This document shows positions 11,482 to 23,508 of a DNA stretch of 64,000 nucleotides, one piece after another. The notes under the pieces were generated by a model, which searched no databases, was not told the DNA's origin, and worked only from the letters and a program-made list of their open reading frames with translations. Origin of the DNA: Massariosphaeria phaeospora (lineage: Eukaryota > Ascomycota > Dothideomycetes > Pleosporales); assembly GCA_011032825.1 (NCBI GenBank), contig JAADJZ010000013.1:310001-374000 (forward strand). Reading direction: 5' to 3'. The position numbers were made by a program, and so were the translations under genes. How positions within the stretch are numbered: position 1 is the first letter of the stretch; each line of letters opens with the position of its first letter.

Positions 11482-12971
11482 ATGCTTTGCTTTGCAGTAT
11501 ACTCAGCCTTGCTGCTGCTAACAACAGCTCGCGCCCAGGAAGCCCTCTTCCCACGAGAATTGCCACCCCCAGTTGCCACCAATGCAACAAGCTATACAGA
11601 CTGTGCGAATGCAGCATGGCCGCCGTCTGACGTCGGTGTGGAGTTGGTCCCTCAAGTTCCCGATGACGAGCTGAAAACCATGCTGGATGAGATTAATCCT
11701 GCCAATATTGGAGCCATTATCCAGAAGCTGGTTTCGTTTGGGACTCGACACACCCTTTCGACGCAGAATGATACGCGACGTGGAATCGGTGTCGCAAGAG
11801 ACTGGATAGCCCAAGAGCTAAGGAAGCACGCAGCAGAATCAGAAGGACGGATGACAATCACTGTCCCTTCGTATACCCAGGGTGTGGCCTCGAGAATCCC
11901 ATTTCCAGTCAAGATTTCGAACGTCTTGGCTACCGTTAAGGGCTCAGAGGACCCTTCAAGGGTGTATGTCATGACAGGTCACTATGATAGTCGAGTGACA
12001 GATGTGCTCGACTACACATCCGACGCACCAGGAGCGAACGATGACGCAAGTGGAACTGCTTGTATGTACGTCCCCCTTTATTTTGCTGTTGTTAACAACT
12101 CACAGTAATAATGGAAATCGCCCGTATATTAGCAAAGAAGCAACCTAAGGCTACGATCATTTTAGGGGCTGTTGCTGGAGAAGAACAGAGTCTGTATGGA
12201 TCTACCTTCTTTGCGCAAACCCTCCGGAACTCAAGCACAAATGTCGAAGGCATGCTTAACGTCGACATCGTGGGTTCATCTACTGGTGATCGCGGACAAA
12301 AGGATCCATACACAATTCGAGCATTTGCCCAGGGCCCTCCGTTGACCGAGTCGAGCGCCATAGCATCCAGACGCCTACAGATTGGAGGCGAAAACGACTC
12401 TCCTGCTCGAGAGTTAGCCAGATTCTCCAGCGAGGTCGCTGCAAACGACGCCACTGGAATGAACATCGCGATCATCTATCGCCTCGACCGATTCCTGCGC
12501 GGAGGCGACCACTCTGCGTTTCTACAAGCCGGCTACCCAGCCATCCGCTACACCGAACCAAACGAAGATTTCGCCCACCAACATCAAGACCTCCGTGTCG
12601 AGAACGGTACCCAGTATGGCGACCTCATCGAATTCGTCGACTTCGAATACACTGCCCGCGTCGGTAAAGTCAATCTTGCTACCCTCTGGTCATTGTCACA
12701 AGCTCCTGGTCAGGTCCGGAACGTCACGGTTGATACTACCGTGCTAGACAACAATTCGAGACTGAGTTGGGTGGTAGCCAATGATCCAGGCCTTGCTGGG
12801 TATGAGGTCGTCTGGAGATCTACAACCGCACCGCTTTGGACGCATATGCTTGATGTCGGAAAGACGAATAGTGTTACGATACCTTTGAGTAAGGACAACG
12901 TGATCTTTGGAGTGAGAGCTGTGGGGACGAATGGGTACAAGTCCCCAGCGACATTTCCTTTCCCGGGCTGA
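11482..12971 (+). CDS. Secreted M28-family metallopeptidase
   Basis: Zinc aminopeptidase-type enzyme. Exons 11482-12061 and 12106-12971 (44-nt intron, GTATGT to CACAG) give 481 aa. The start is the ATG opening MLCFAVYSALLLLTTARA, a signal peptide; the longer frame upstream begins only with TTG. M28 metal-ligand motifs are all present: TGHYDSR (His), GANDDASGTA (Asp), AGEEQSLYGS (catalytic and ligand Glu pair), LNVDIVG (Asp) and a C-terminal His region, GGDHSAFLQAGYPAIRY / DFAHQHQD. The C-terminal extension of about 100 aa (SRLSWVVANDPGLAGYEVVW onwards) resembles a fibronectin-III-like beta domain. The exact subfamily and substrate are not deducible. Confidence 0.9.
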
Positions 12972-14638
12972 GGAATTGCGCATCGTCGAGTAGTGTCCTT
13001 TTTACCTCGTCGAACCAAATCTCCCAACGCTATGTTTAATCTTCACACTGATAGTAGCATAGTGTAAGCTAGTAGTATCCAATTCGGGTTGATTGATGCG
13101 AAGAATGCGACGCGCTGACAAACATGCAACCATACTTCAGCGCGGCTAATCTCGATCGGGAAGAGTGGAGGCTGGGATTCAGATTTTTAACACCGCGTTA
13201 CGCTCACCACCAACACTACTACTCCCAAGCCTCCCAAGCCTCCTAAGACTCCTCTGCAGTATGTCCGAATGACGAGTTGCGTCTTATGCGAAGCGAGATG
13301 CAAGAGATGGCACTTCCAAGCGTGTGACTCAAGGTGGAGCGTGGCGCAGCGCAGCGCAAACATCGTGGTTTGTGGGATCGCACGCGGTGAAAGTCGTCAG
13401 AGTCACAACTGCATATACAGCGGATGTGTTATCAGACTTGGAGCTATGAGTCAATCAGCGAAGTATATATTGAGGCTTGCTTCGTCCGATCTTGGGTTTA
13501 TGAGACAAAAGAACCGGAGTCGCACTCGTACCCACATCCTTCTGAATCCCTACGCTGGCTAGTATTCGATCATAACACATCAAACCTACCTCTCAGTCCA
13601 GAGTAGTCAGAATCTTCTTTCGCCTGTGTCTACGTCTACACCATACAAATAGCCATAGAAACAAGAATAATGACACAACGAACGAACATGGGCATCATGT
13701 CGGAGAAACACGCCGCGTCCACCAAGACGATATCCACGATCTCAACCGCGACTTCTCTACTCCGATCGATAATCCCGTCGAGGCGGTCAACTCCTAAGCT
13801 GAAGGAGACCCCAGCTGCGAAATCGGAGCGTGCGCTTGCGAAGAGTCAGGCCAGAATGACTTACTATATGCATTAAGAGTTTTACCGGGAGATTATGTAC
13901 TCATATCCGCTGACCCTTCTGGTTTGGATATCGTGTTTGGGTGGGGTGGGGTGTTGCGGCGTTAGTGAAGATCTGGAATGGTATATGATTTGGAGGTTAT
14001 GCGCTGGATCTAGGATTTTGTGTCTTCGCTCTTTCACATTCTAGCTACAAGAGTAAGGAGACAGCCAGTTGGGTGCTTTTTACTATTTACTACCTGTGTC
14101 AATATCCTTTTGCAGACATATTCTTCGTTCTGCTCTCTGTATCATACGGACTCCTCTCGTGTTGATTACTCCTTATCCATTTTTGTCATGCATCTCTAGT
14201 ATCTAGTGCTGATCTGGCATTGGTTCACCTGTCACCGCTATTCCGAGTCGTGAATGAATCTCAGTCGAGCGTTTGCACTCCGCCGAGCGTTCTGCGAAGC
14301 GGTGACAAGTGCAAACGAAACGAGGGGTTGAATGACACACCCGGTATCTACCGGCAGTCTTTTCAATGTCATCTTCTGCATGACCTTTCACTCGTTCTCA
14401 TCTCCATCTACAAAAGTCCACCAGCATTGATTTCTTTGCTGCACTCCACCAACATCACAAGTGGATCACCACCGGCAGCTTGTCTCAACCTGCTGCATCT
14501 GACGTTCTGAAGGTCTTCGAAATTGTACGTTCTATTTGATCAGACCTCTCTCCTCTTATTGTACACTATTAATAACATTCGGCTTTGTACTCAATATCTT
14601 TGTACGCACAAGAAGAGGTTGGGTTATTGTCAATTACC
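12972..14638. other. Long intergenic region with one candidate small ORF
   Basis: About 1.7 kb with no recognisable conserved gene. The only frame worth listing is the small ORF at 13670-13876, annotated separately. Short frames at 13269-13606 look non-coding. Confidence 0.4.
13670..13876 (+). CDS. Candidate small basic Ser/Thr-rich protein
   Basis: 68 aa from ATG to TAA in context AATAATGA. The sequence is rich in Ser, Thr, Lys and Arg (for example STISTATSLLRSIIPSRRST), with no signal peptide or membrane segment. No family recognised. It is the longest ATG-initiated frame in a 1.7-kb gap and could be chance. Confidence 0.25.
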   Translation: MTQRTNMGIMSEKHAASTKTISTISTATSLLRSIIPSRRSTPKLKETPAAKSERALAKSQARMTYYMH

Positions 14639-15819
14639 ATGCGATCAAGAATGCTTGGTCGGGGCCAGGAGTCCAGGTAGGTATCTCTGCAGGACCATTT
14701 CCCTTCTATGGTATATATCAGCTAACATCATGTAGTGTTCCATCCAATGTTATTGGCGAACTCGAAGAGGCGGCCAATGCGTCCCCGACGCGTCGCGATA
14801 CCGTGCCTACCGGCTACAACATGTATGGTGAACCTGAATATGAGCATACATCCCTCTTAGGGGCTGGCTATGACTCAGATGTCGAGGAGGGAGACGTGCT
14901 TAGTAACAGTGACGTTGCCGCCAATTTTCACTCTCACTTGATTAGCGCCTCCAAGGTTGAAGGTACGTTCCCCCCAAAACAACAGCGTGGATCGCCGCTT
15001 ATTCTCGAAGCGACCGATATTTTCTCCACACCTCTAAGCGGGGCCACTACATCAACTTTTCTTCCCAACCCAACCCTCTCGCCCTTGTTCGAGCCTGAAC
15101 ACTCTCCACTGCCCATGGACTCCCCAACCGACGACAGCGAGCTGTTGGCAGGCAATGACTTCGCAGACATTGACAACGGCCCCGACGCGTGGAATGCGGA
15201 TGGCCTGAAGCGTGCTCGCGCCCTAAAGGCCGAGATCGAAAACAACATCTCGGTGCTGAAGCAGAACAAGAAGGCCTTCAAAGCCCGTCGCCGCGTCGAG
15301 GACGACCCCGAGAACCAGCGCATCAAGGAACTCCGCCAAGACCACAAGATGGACTGGACGGCCATTGCCAACTATCTCAACGAGGAGCGCCTCAAGAACG
15401 GCCAGGCACCCGTGTGCACCCAAGCCAGCGTCTACAGCCGCTTCGTCCGCAACGCGCCGCGCATCGCCGCCAGCAAGGGCGAAGTCGGCTTCGACCCCAA
15501 AGACTACATGCATCTGCGTCACCCGCACCGCTACGCGCACAACGAGCCCAACAACATGTTCGTCGAAACCGGCCGCACCAACATCAAGCGCATCAAGGAC
15601 CCGGGCGACGCTAAGGAACTGGCTGGCAACGTCCGCAAGCGCTCCAAGCTCCATGAGGATGCCGCCGAGCTGGAGACGGTAGACAAGACGAACTTGCTCA
15701 TGGAGGCTGTGGCGACTGTCGAGCGCAACTTCTTCGTCTTCGTCGCGGACGAGTTGGAGCGCACGACGGCGAAGCTGTATGATCCCAGGGCTATCGAGAG
15801 TCGCTACCATGCTATCTGA
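14639..15819 (+). CDS. Myb/HTH-like nuclear protein, putative DNA-binding
   Basis: Exons 14639-14676 and 14736-15819; the 59-nt intron has GTAGGT, a GCTAAC branch and TGTAG. 373 aa starting MRSRMLGRGQESS. The longer open frame upstream of 14639 has no ATG and reads through the intron. The N-terminal half is acidic and Ser/Pro-rich. A helical region starts near ADGLKRARALKAEIE, followed by basic FKARRRV and a helix-turn-helix-like block, IKELRQDHKMDWTAIANYLN / TQASVYSRFVRNAPRIA, which resembles Myb-like domains of uncharacterised fungal proteins. The C-terminus (LMEAVATVERNFFVFVADEL to YHAI) is predicted helical. A nuclear regulatory role is inferred, not shown. Confidence 0.75.
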
Positions 15820-16569
15820 ATTGGGGTGAGGACTAGCGTCATCATAGTTGCGGGGCTGATGCTAATCATCTACAGGATTCTGACTCCTGAGAGTACGATT
15901 CGGGACGACATATCAATGTCCTGAACGGTATTGGATCTGCTTTATTTCCTATGTTTATCATCACGGTTTCCTTTTGCTGATACTCTTCACCATCTGGCCC
16001 CACCATATATCAGGGTCCGGTTCTGGCGTATAGGGGTTGACATGCTGGGGCTCGGCTTTCCGTATGAACTTGCAATGCTTGCCAAGGGCAGGCAGGAAGA
16101 ATTACTCTGAGCTCCAATCAAGCTCCTGCTGGTGGTCTCATCAGCCTACTTGCGCCCATCCTCCCAGTTATCTGGCTGCTCTCCTCTGCGAGCCGCTGGC
16201 AGATGATGCAAGGCTATCCACTAGGCCGTCCAGTTTTCACAGATAGACACACCACCGATAGTAACTAGACTTCCTCCACCTACTTGCATGCCTCATTAGT
16301 GCTTTGTGTGTTAGATGTCTCGTGCTCGTCGTCGTCAGTGTGGCGTGCACTATACGAGGAAGCTAGACCCGATGGAGGAATTGTAAAAATAGCTAGTCGT
16401 CAGCCCATCCCATCGAGGCATAGCTTTCCGCCCCCACCTGCCGCCCCCACTCTTGACATTGGGTTCAGCCTTCCCCAGACTTTCGCGCTGCGAAACTCTG
16501 TGGCACCTTGGGACTCGAATACATGCCGAGCATGTAGTACAAACTCCGCTCTCTGGACCACGCAGCCTC
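15820..16569. other. Intergenic, promoter side of the ANK-HET gene
   Basis: About 750 nt with no gene recognised between the Myb-like gene and the large ankyrin gene. Confidence 0.45.
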
Positions 16570-19500
16570 ATGGCTCCTCGTAGGCCAAAGCATAGCTCGG
16601 CGAAGCGGGCGCTGGACCTCGGCTCACCCCGGCATATGCTCGACGTGGTGCCTTCCCTGTTCCTGTAAGGACCCACCACACTTTGTCATCGCGACCTAAC
16701 CAATAGCTCAGGAGCTCGTCACGGACACCTACCACGCCTACCACGCCTACCACCACACTCCCCATCCGGACCGAGTCGAAAACAGCGAACCAGAGTCGGC
16801 GGAGGCATGGCTCACAAGCTCCGGCTCCTCTGGACGATGCGAAGAAGGCGGCGGCGACACAGCGGCTGCTGCAGGGCGGCTTCGATCTCAGCTTACCCGA
16901 GGTAGACAAGGAAGAAGCGCTTCGATTCGCGGCGTCGAAGGGATATCTAGACGAACTGCGCCTTCTACTGGAGCACCAAGCCAAAGTAACGGCTTACTCG
17001 AGCGAAGCACACCATGTCCGTACCGCACTCCACCTGGCCGCTGAGTACGGGCATACAGAAATCATACAAGCGCTCGTGGACGCAGGAGCGCGGATCGGTT
17101 GCAGAGACAAATATCAGTGTACCCCGCTGCATCTGGCTGGAGAGTACGGCCACGTTGATTCGATACGCCTACTCTTGAGCCTGGGATCAGAACTCGAGGC
17201 GGTAGACAGTTATGGAAACACGACCTTCCACCAGGCCGCGCGCTACAACCAGTGTGACGCAGTACGCGTTCTTATCGAATTGGGAGCAAACGTCGGATGC
17301 CTGAACAAATCTGGACTGACAGTCATGCACATCGCCGCCTACGGAGGGGCGATCCAGGCTTTTTCGCTGCTTGTGGAATCGGAAGCCGAGATACCATGGG
17401 CGAGCACTTCAGGGTATACACCTCTCCACTCGGCCGTGTTCGGATGCAAATTCAAAACAGCGAAAACTATAATCGAGATGGGGGAGAGCGGCAAGTTTAC
17501 CAAGATCGAGTTCGACATCAACGCAAGATCGAAGGGTGGATGGACGCCCCTTCTAACTGCGTCTAATAAGGGCTTCATAAACTTGATGGAGCTCCTTTTG
17601 AACAAAGGCGCGGATATTGATCTGGCTACTGATCACGGCGAGACTCCTCTGCAAAGACTGTGTGCGAACGGCAGTCTGGAAGCTGTGCAGCTCCTTCTCA
17701 ATCGAGGCGCTGAGCTGGAGCCAAAGTGCGACTGTGGATATACTGCCCTGTCGGCTGCTGCAAAGTCTGGGAGCACAGAAGTTGTGAAGGCACTTGCTGC
17801 AAAAGGAGCCGACCTAACCACGACAGCCGCAGGCGGTTGGACGCCCCTACACCTCGCCGCCTCTCTAAATCATACAATTTCTGTGCGAACGCTCCTCGGT
17901 CTGGGTCTCGACATCAACGCACAAGAAGCCAACGACATCACCCCGCTCAGCAAGGCTTCCGAATTGGGGCAGACCGATACCGTGCGTTTGTTGCTGGATA
18001 ACGGCGCCGGCATTCACATAGTGAGTAAACTTGGCTGGACACCTCTGCATTTTGCCGCCAGGTATGCTAAGCTTCCGGTTGTGGAGTTACTTCTGGAGAG
18101 AGGGGCCGACCCGACGTTTGAGTCAGCAGCGGGACGCAACGCCTTGTCGTTTGCTCAAGACAAGATGGGGGCTGAAAATGAGATCAAGGATCTGTTGACC
18201 AAGAGCGTGGTCGACTGGACCGAGAGGCAGGCAAACAGGAACTCTACTAGACGTCTTCTATCGGCTGTGACCTTGGGACGATTGGCCGAAGCGAAGGAGA
18301 TTATTAAGGAAGGGGTCAACATCAACGCAGAAGACGTGGACGGCCAGACGGCTCTGCTGGTAGCTGCTGAGAGCGGAAAAGATGACACTGTGAAGTTCCT
18401 AATCGACAATGGCGCTGATGTCAACAGACAAGACAAAGAGGGCGAAAGTGCACTTTGGCGTGGTGCTCGGTACGGACACGATGGAGTAGTACGACTATTA
18501 CTCGCGTCCGGCGCCCGCTTTGATATACCGGACCACTCTGGCCAGACAGCGTTGTCGGCCGCGGCCCAGGCCGGTGAAACGTCAGTAGTTAGCATTTTGA
18601 TGAAACACGGCGCGGACGTGAACAGTGAAACAATCTACGGCAAGACAGCGTTGTCGTTCGCAGCGCAAGGAGGATACTACGACGTTGTGTCGATGTTGAT
18701 CACGTCGGGGGCCGATCCGAACCACAAATCCGAACGCGGCGAAACTCCTTTAGCATTAGCAAGAAAACATGACCATCCGAAGACAGCACAGTATTTATTA
18801 GAAAAGACTGCCATAGACAGTCGTTCAGTAGACGACGAGACCAAGAGCCTAGCTTCATCTGACGATGAAATGGAACCCGACAAAGCCGATGCGATCCAGA
18901 ATCTAGGCAAAGCGGCTGCCAAAGGCAAAGTCGCGGCGCTCGCCAGATTTCTACGAGTAGGTGCTGAGGTGAACAAGAAAGACAAGGCTGGTCGTCTTGC
19001 GTTGGGGTTAGCTGCTGAATATGGACATGACAGCGCAATTTCAACTTTGCTCAGCAACGGAGCCCAGATAAATCTCCCGGATAAGAAAGGGAGGACCGCG
19101 CTTTGGTGGGCAGCTCGATACGGGAACGACGTAACAGCGAAGCTTTTGCACGACGCAGGCGCGAAGATAGATCTGAGAGACAGCGACGACCAGTCGCCAC
19201 TGTCCATCGCGTCTGAGTACGGGGAGACAAAAGTTGTGGACCTGCTACTTTCCCTTGGTGCGAAGCGAGAAATAAGAAGCAAAGCGCGCGGAGCCTCAGC
19301 ACTGAATTTCTCGGCTCTCTTTGGTCATGAGGATTGTGTCCAGTCTCTGATCGACGCCAAGGTCAACATAGATTCTGGCGACCGACACGGCTGCAGTCCG
19401 CTCTTCCGGGCAGCTGAGAAGGGCTATATCAAGATTGTGCGGCTTCTCCTGGACCACGGTGCGACACTGCGACCGTCCGCATTAGCCAACATGTCTCCTC

Positions 19501-21602
19501 TTTGCGTAGCCGCATCGAAAGGGAACGAGGCGGTCGTGGAGCTGCTCATTAAACACGGAGCCCAGATTGACTACTTGTCAGACAGACGGTGGACACCGCT
19601 TTTTATAGCAGCTTCGCGAGGACATGAGGCGGTGGTCAGGCTCCTGATTGAAGTGGGTGCTCGCGTCGACCTCCGGGATGACGACAACCGCTCAGTGCTC
19701 TCCGTCGCGAAAGAAGAGGGGCACGAAGCCGTTGCGAGGTTACTCCGCCGAGCCATGTCCATCGCCAGCGCGGCCGGACAAGGCGCTGTGTCCGAGTCGC
19801 TTGGCGGATTCGACATCTCGGTGCCGGAGAAAAGGTACCACTACCAGTCACTGTCCAAGCCAACGTCTATCCGGCTCATAGAGCTCCTGCCCGGCGGTGA
19901 CAAAGACATGTTGTCGTTTGAGATCCATGAGGTCGATCTCAGCCATAACCCGTCCTACGAGGCCCTCTCCTACGAATGGAAGGATAAAAGTGGCACCATC
20001 CCCGTCCGGTGCCACGACCGGCGTCTCTTGGTAACGCCCAACCTAAAAGCGGCGCTGGAGAAGCTCCGGCTCAAGAAGAAAAAGCGGACACTGTGGATCG
20101 ATGGCATCTGCATCAACCAGGCGGATGTTGAAGAGCGGAACCAGCAAGTGCACCTTATGACGGACATCTACCGCAAGGCAGAGAAAGTGCTAATGTGGCT
20201 TGGCGATGAATTGCCTATGACCAAGGCTGCCTTTGAGTACATTCCCAGACTGGTGATTTCTTGGAACAAAGCCAACCGTGAGGCCAAGGGGAAAGACATC
20301 CTGGAGTACCGGGGCGACTCGGGGACTCGCGACGCGGTCCACCGCTTCATGAAGGTATCAGGCGGCACCGAAGACCAGCGGCAGGGCGCCCACGACCTCA
20401 TGAACCGCCAGTACTTCACCCGCGCCTGGGTGTACCAGGAGATTCTGCTCGCCCAGTCGCGCGGCCTGATCCTCTGCGGCAAATACCAGATCTCCTGGCA
20501 CAAGTTCAAGCGCTTCATGGCGCTCTGGACCATCTGGCGCCGCGGCGTGTACCCGCAGAACAGCCTGCTGCTGCAAGACGACGTGCGCGCCGCCAAAGAC
20601 AAAAGCATCCCGCTGTCGTGGGCCCTCGACACCATGGCCCATCTTCAGGCGCGCGATCCCCGCGACAAAGTCTACGCCGCGCTCGGCATCACGGGCAAAG
20701 ACTCCAAGAACCTCGCGCCGGACTACAGCCTCACGGCCGAAGAAGTCTACGTCAACGTCGCGCGCCACATGATCCAGATGTACCGCGGCCTCGTCTTCTG
20801 GGCGTCGTCGAACCGTGCCAAATGCAAGAAGCTGACCGGCCTGCCGTCGTGGGTGCCGGACTGGACGTGCGTCGACCGCCTCGCTGACCGCATGCCGCAC
20901 GACGAGGTCTCACACCTGCTCGACGGCGCCCTCGTCACCACGTCGACGACCATGTACGTCAACGGCTTCCTCCTGGACAAAGTCGCTTGGAGCATGGCGC
21001 TGCCTGCGGGCGAGGACTTATATGATGCTATCGTGCGACCCGTCACGCACGCCCTAGCCGCCCGCAACCGCAGCATCTTCGACCTCAACCCAGCGCACGC
21101 CGAGCACTCCAACCTCACCATGCTGTGCTCGCTCTTCTTCCCGCCCAACGACCCGCTCGTCCCACAGGTCGTCGCCTTCTTCGCCTGGAAGCTGTCAACG
21201 GACCCTGCAACACCCGCCCTCAGCCTACCCGTCCCGGCCGCACTCGCAGAAGAAGTCGCCCTGCACGACCGTCGTGCGCACGACGCGTCCGACTTCGACT
21301 TCTTCATCTGCGACACCATGGAGGAGGCGTACATGAACGGCGGCAAGAATCTGTGCGACCTGATGTACACGGAGAAGGGGTATTTTGCGCTAACGGGGCG
21401 GGAAAGCGCGCAGGCGGGCTTGGTTCTGGCCATTATCGGACGGGCGGGCAGAGTCGCGTTGTTGCGCGAGGAGGGCGAGGAGGGCCATCGGTGGTTCGAG
21501 TATGTGGATTTTGTGCAGATGCCGGGGTTGGAGTGGAAGGAGTATAAGACGGTCGAGGAGGTGCCAATTGGGGGTGAGAGGGAGCGGTTGGAAATTCGGT
21601 GA
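16570..21602 (+). CDS. Ankyrin-repeat protein with C-terminal HET domain
   Basis: Exons 16570-16664 and 16712-21602 (47-nt intron, GTAAGG, branch CCTAAC, acceptor CTCAG) give about 1661 aa. The frame is open well upstream of the first GTG at 17076, and the short first exon supplies the ATG in phase. After a basic, Thr/Pro-rich leader, about 28 ankyrin repeats fill residues 99-1045 (typical unit WTPLHFAARYAKLPVVELLL); a Ser/Asp/Glu linker after about repeat 19 splits them. The HET domain follows at about 1113-1271, with all three hallmark blocks: YEALSYEWKD, LWIDGICINQADVEERN and TRAWVYQEILLA. About 390 C-terminal residues remain. HET domains act in allorecognition cell death; the ankyrin array would be the sensing part, which is inference. 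HET is usually N-terminal, so this order is uncommon. Confidence 0.9.
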
Positions 21603-22476
21603 GGTGCAATGTAAGAAGAGAGGAAGAGAGAATGATGTTGTAGGGGGGAGGTCATCCACTTACATACGCTCGGGATCTTGCTGCTATTGCTACAGTGTGA
21701 GGTCGAGGAAGTTTAGGCAAACAATGCACGACCGCTGCTGTTCTGTTAATGTGGCCAACAATGATTATGGTAGTGGACGGGTGAGCAAACTACGCGAACT
21801 GCCCAGAAGATGGTGTATGCAGGGGTGTTGTCCTAGGTGGGCGGGACAACAGCAGGTCGTTGAGTGACGAATCGAATCGTGTAAAAGTCGAATGATGCTG
21901 CGTTGACGAAGAAAAATCCATGAGGGATCGAAGGATGGCAGGCTGGGAACGATGACGGTGGGCACTTCTGTATTGGGAAATTGTGTGGCGGCACGGGTAG
22001 ACGCAGAGAAGCCGCGGCACTGGCACTGAGATGAGGAAGTCGGGACGAGAACGGAAGTCGATACGAGGCTCGGACCACTTGACCAAAACTCGGTTTGCCA
22101 CGGGCGCCATCGGCATCACGACACACTCGTACTCTCTCTCTTCATCTCTCACTCACACGTAACCTGACTCTAGTTGCTCGGCACCTCAGCCAAGCCCAAC
22201 GGGCCGCTGGCAAGGGCAAGGGCAACTCTCTCACTTGTGATCTCTCGAACAAGGCGGGGTGGTTCATCGGCAAGTAAATGCTGCGTATAGTATTGTAGCT
22301 TTCTATAGTTGTATTGCTGCGTTAGATGATCCTTTTGGAAGCATGTCGATTTATCTCTTTAGTTCCGGAGATTCCGCTTCCGCATGCTCCTCACGACGAG
22401 AGCGCGAACAAGTCTGGTATTGCATCGTACTTCGTGCGCCCGCCCCAGCGGATTTGGATATATACTACGGCGATTA
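21603..22476. other. Intergenic, no gene recognised
   Basis: About 870 nt after the ANK-HET gene; frames on the minus strand are shadows of that gene or lack coding character. Confidence 0.4.
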
Positions 22477-23508
22477 TGTTGACAACCAAAATCAGTATGT
22501 TGTTTACTGCGCTTGTCGCATCATCCCCATTCCTAGGGCTTCATTTGCGTGGGTCCGTAACAGAAGAATCTGCATACGCGGAGATTCAACAAGTGGTGGG
22601 AATGCTTTGATCCCTACCGTGTTCGATAAGGATGTTCGACTTGCTATGACAATACCACGAGGAACCCCCGTCCGCTCAATCAATCAATATACCGGTGACG
22701 ACGTACGCCACACAGCATTAACTATCGCTCAAATATCAAAGACTCTATATGCCTTCTACTAGAGGCCTGGTCAACCCCATTGTCGGACTAGCAAAGAAAA
22801 GACGAGCGGAGGAGTTCATCGGGGCGTTTGAGGACGGCGTGCCGCGTCTGGCTGGTTGCTACAAAACTACAAGCGGCATGTCCTTGGGTATAGCACTCCA
22901 ACCCACACCGATGTTATGTGCTAACAGCTACACAGATATCTGAGGCAATACCGGTACGGCTGGTAGACAAGCGTTCCAAGAACAGTCATGTCCAAGCAGG
23001 CGATGGCAGAGCCACTGAAAGGACCTATACGTTCGGTCGTACCCGCAACATCGGAATCAAAATCAAGTTCCGTACTGGCCAAACAACATGTGTAGCATTG
23101 GCGCTCAACCTCGTAGGTTGGGAAGCAGACGACGACTTCCAATATACTAGCTTCTACTATGGTGCCGGCACATGGGACGCTGACCTTTTTGCAATGCTAC
23201 AAGCGATGAACTGGCCGATCCTATATATCCCGACCGTTAACTGGATAGGGACCCCTGCCAAAGACTGGAAGCCCAAGACCGTAGAAACATTGTGGTTCTT
23301 TCTCCTAGACAGCAGCGAGGTATCCGGATTACAAGACCTTCATAGCCACCAAGCGTGGACAAACAAACACGTAGGTCACGAATGGTGGAGCTCGGTGAGA
23401 GGCCTGGCTCAAAGAGTTACGTCTACATGCAGGACCGTGGACTTCCAACAACCCGTTACACGCCCCTTCCAAGTATGCGACCGTTTGGTTCTCCAAAACC
23501 GCCCATGA
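22477..23508 (+). pseudogene. Frame-broken secreted protein of unknown family
   Basis: One protein appears to run through successive frames without loss of sequence. Segment 1 (22477 to about 22600) starts MLTTKISMLFTALVASSPFL, a signal peptide. Segment 2 (about 22600-22758) includes IPRGTPVRSINQYTGDDVR and ends LYAFY. Segment 3 (about 22760-22935) includes VNPIVGLAKKRRAEEFIGAF and CYKTTSGMSLG. Segment 4 (about 22938-23508) includes TERTYTFGRTRNIGIKIKF and DDDFQYTSFYYGAGTWDAD. Each junction needs a shift of one base, near 22600, 22760 and 22936. A GT-AG intron at 22887-22935 was tried, but its flanking phases do not match. No known domain is recognised. Alternatives are sequencing errors or unrecognised introns. 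Confidence 0.5.

Noticed and set aside
20747..21655. 302-codon minus-strand frame opposite the HET domain
   Set aside because: It mirrors the GC-rich coding region of the HET gene, has low-complexity Ser/Arg content and no recognisable motif.
22887..22935. GT-AG intron with CTAAC branch in the frame-broken secreted gene
   Set aside because: Splicing it does not join the flanking protein-like frames in phase, whereas a one-base shift does; kept only as an alternative.
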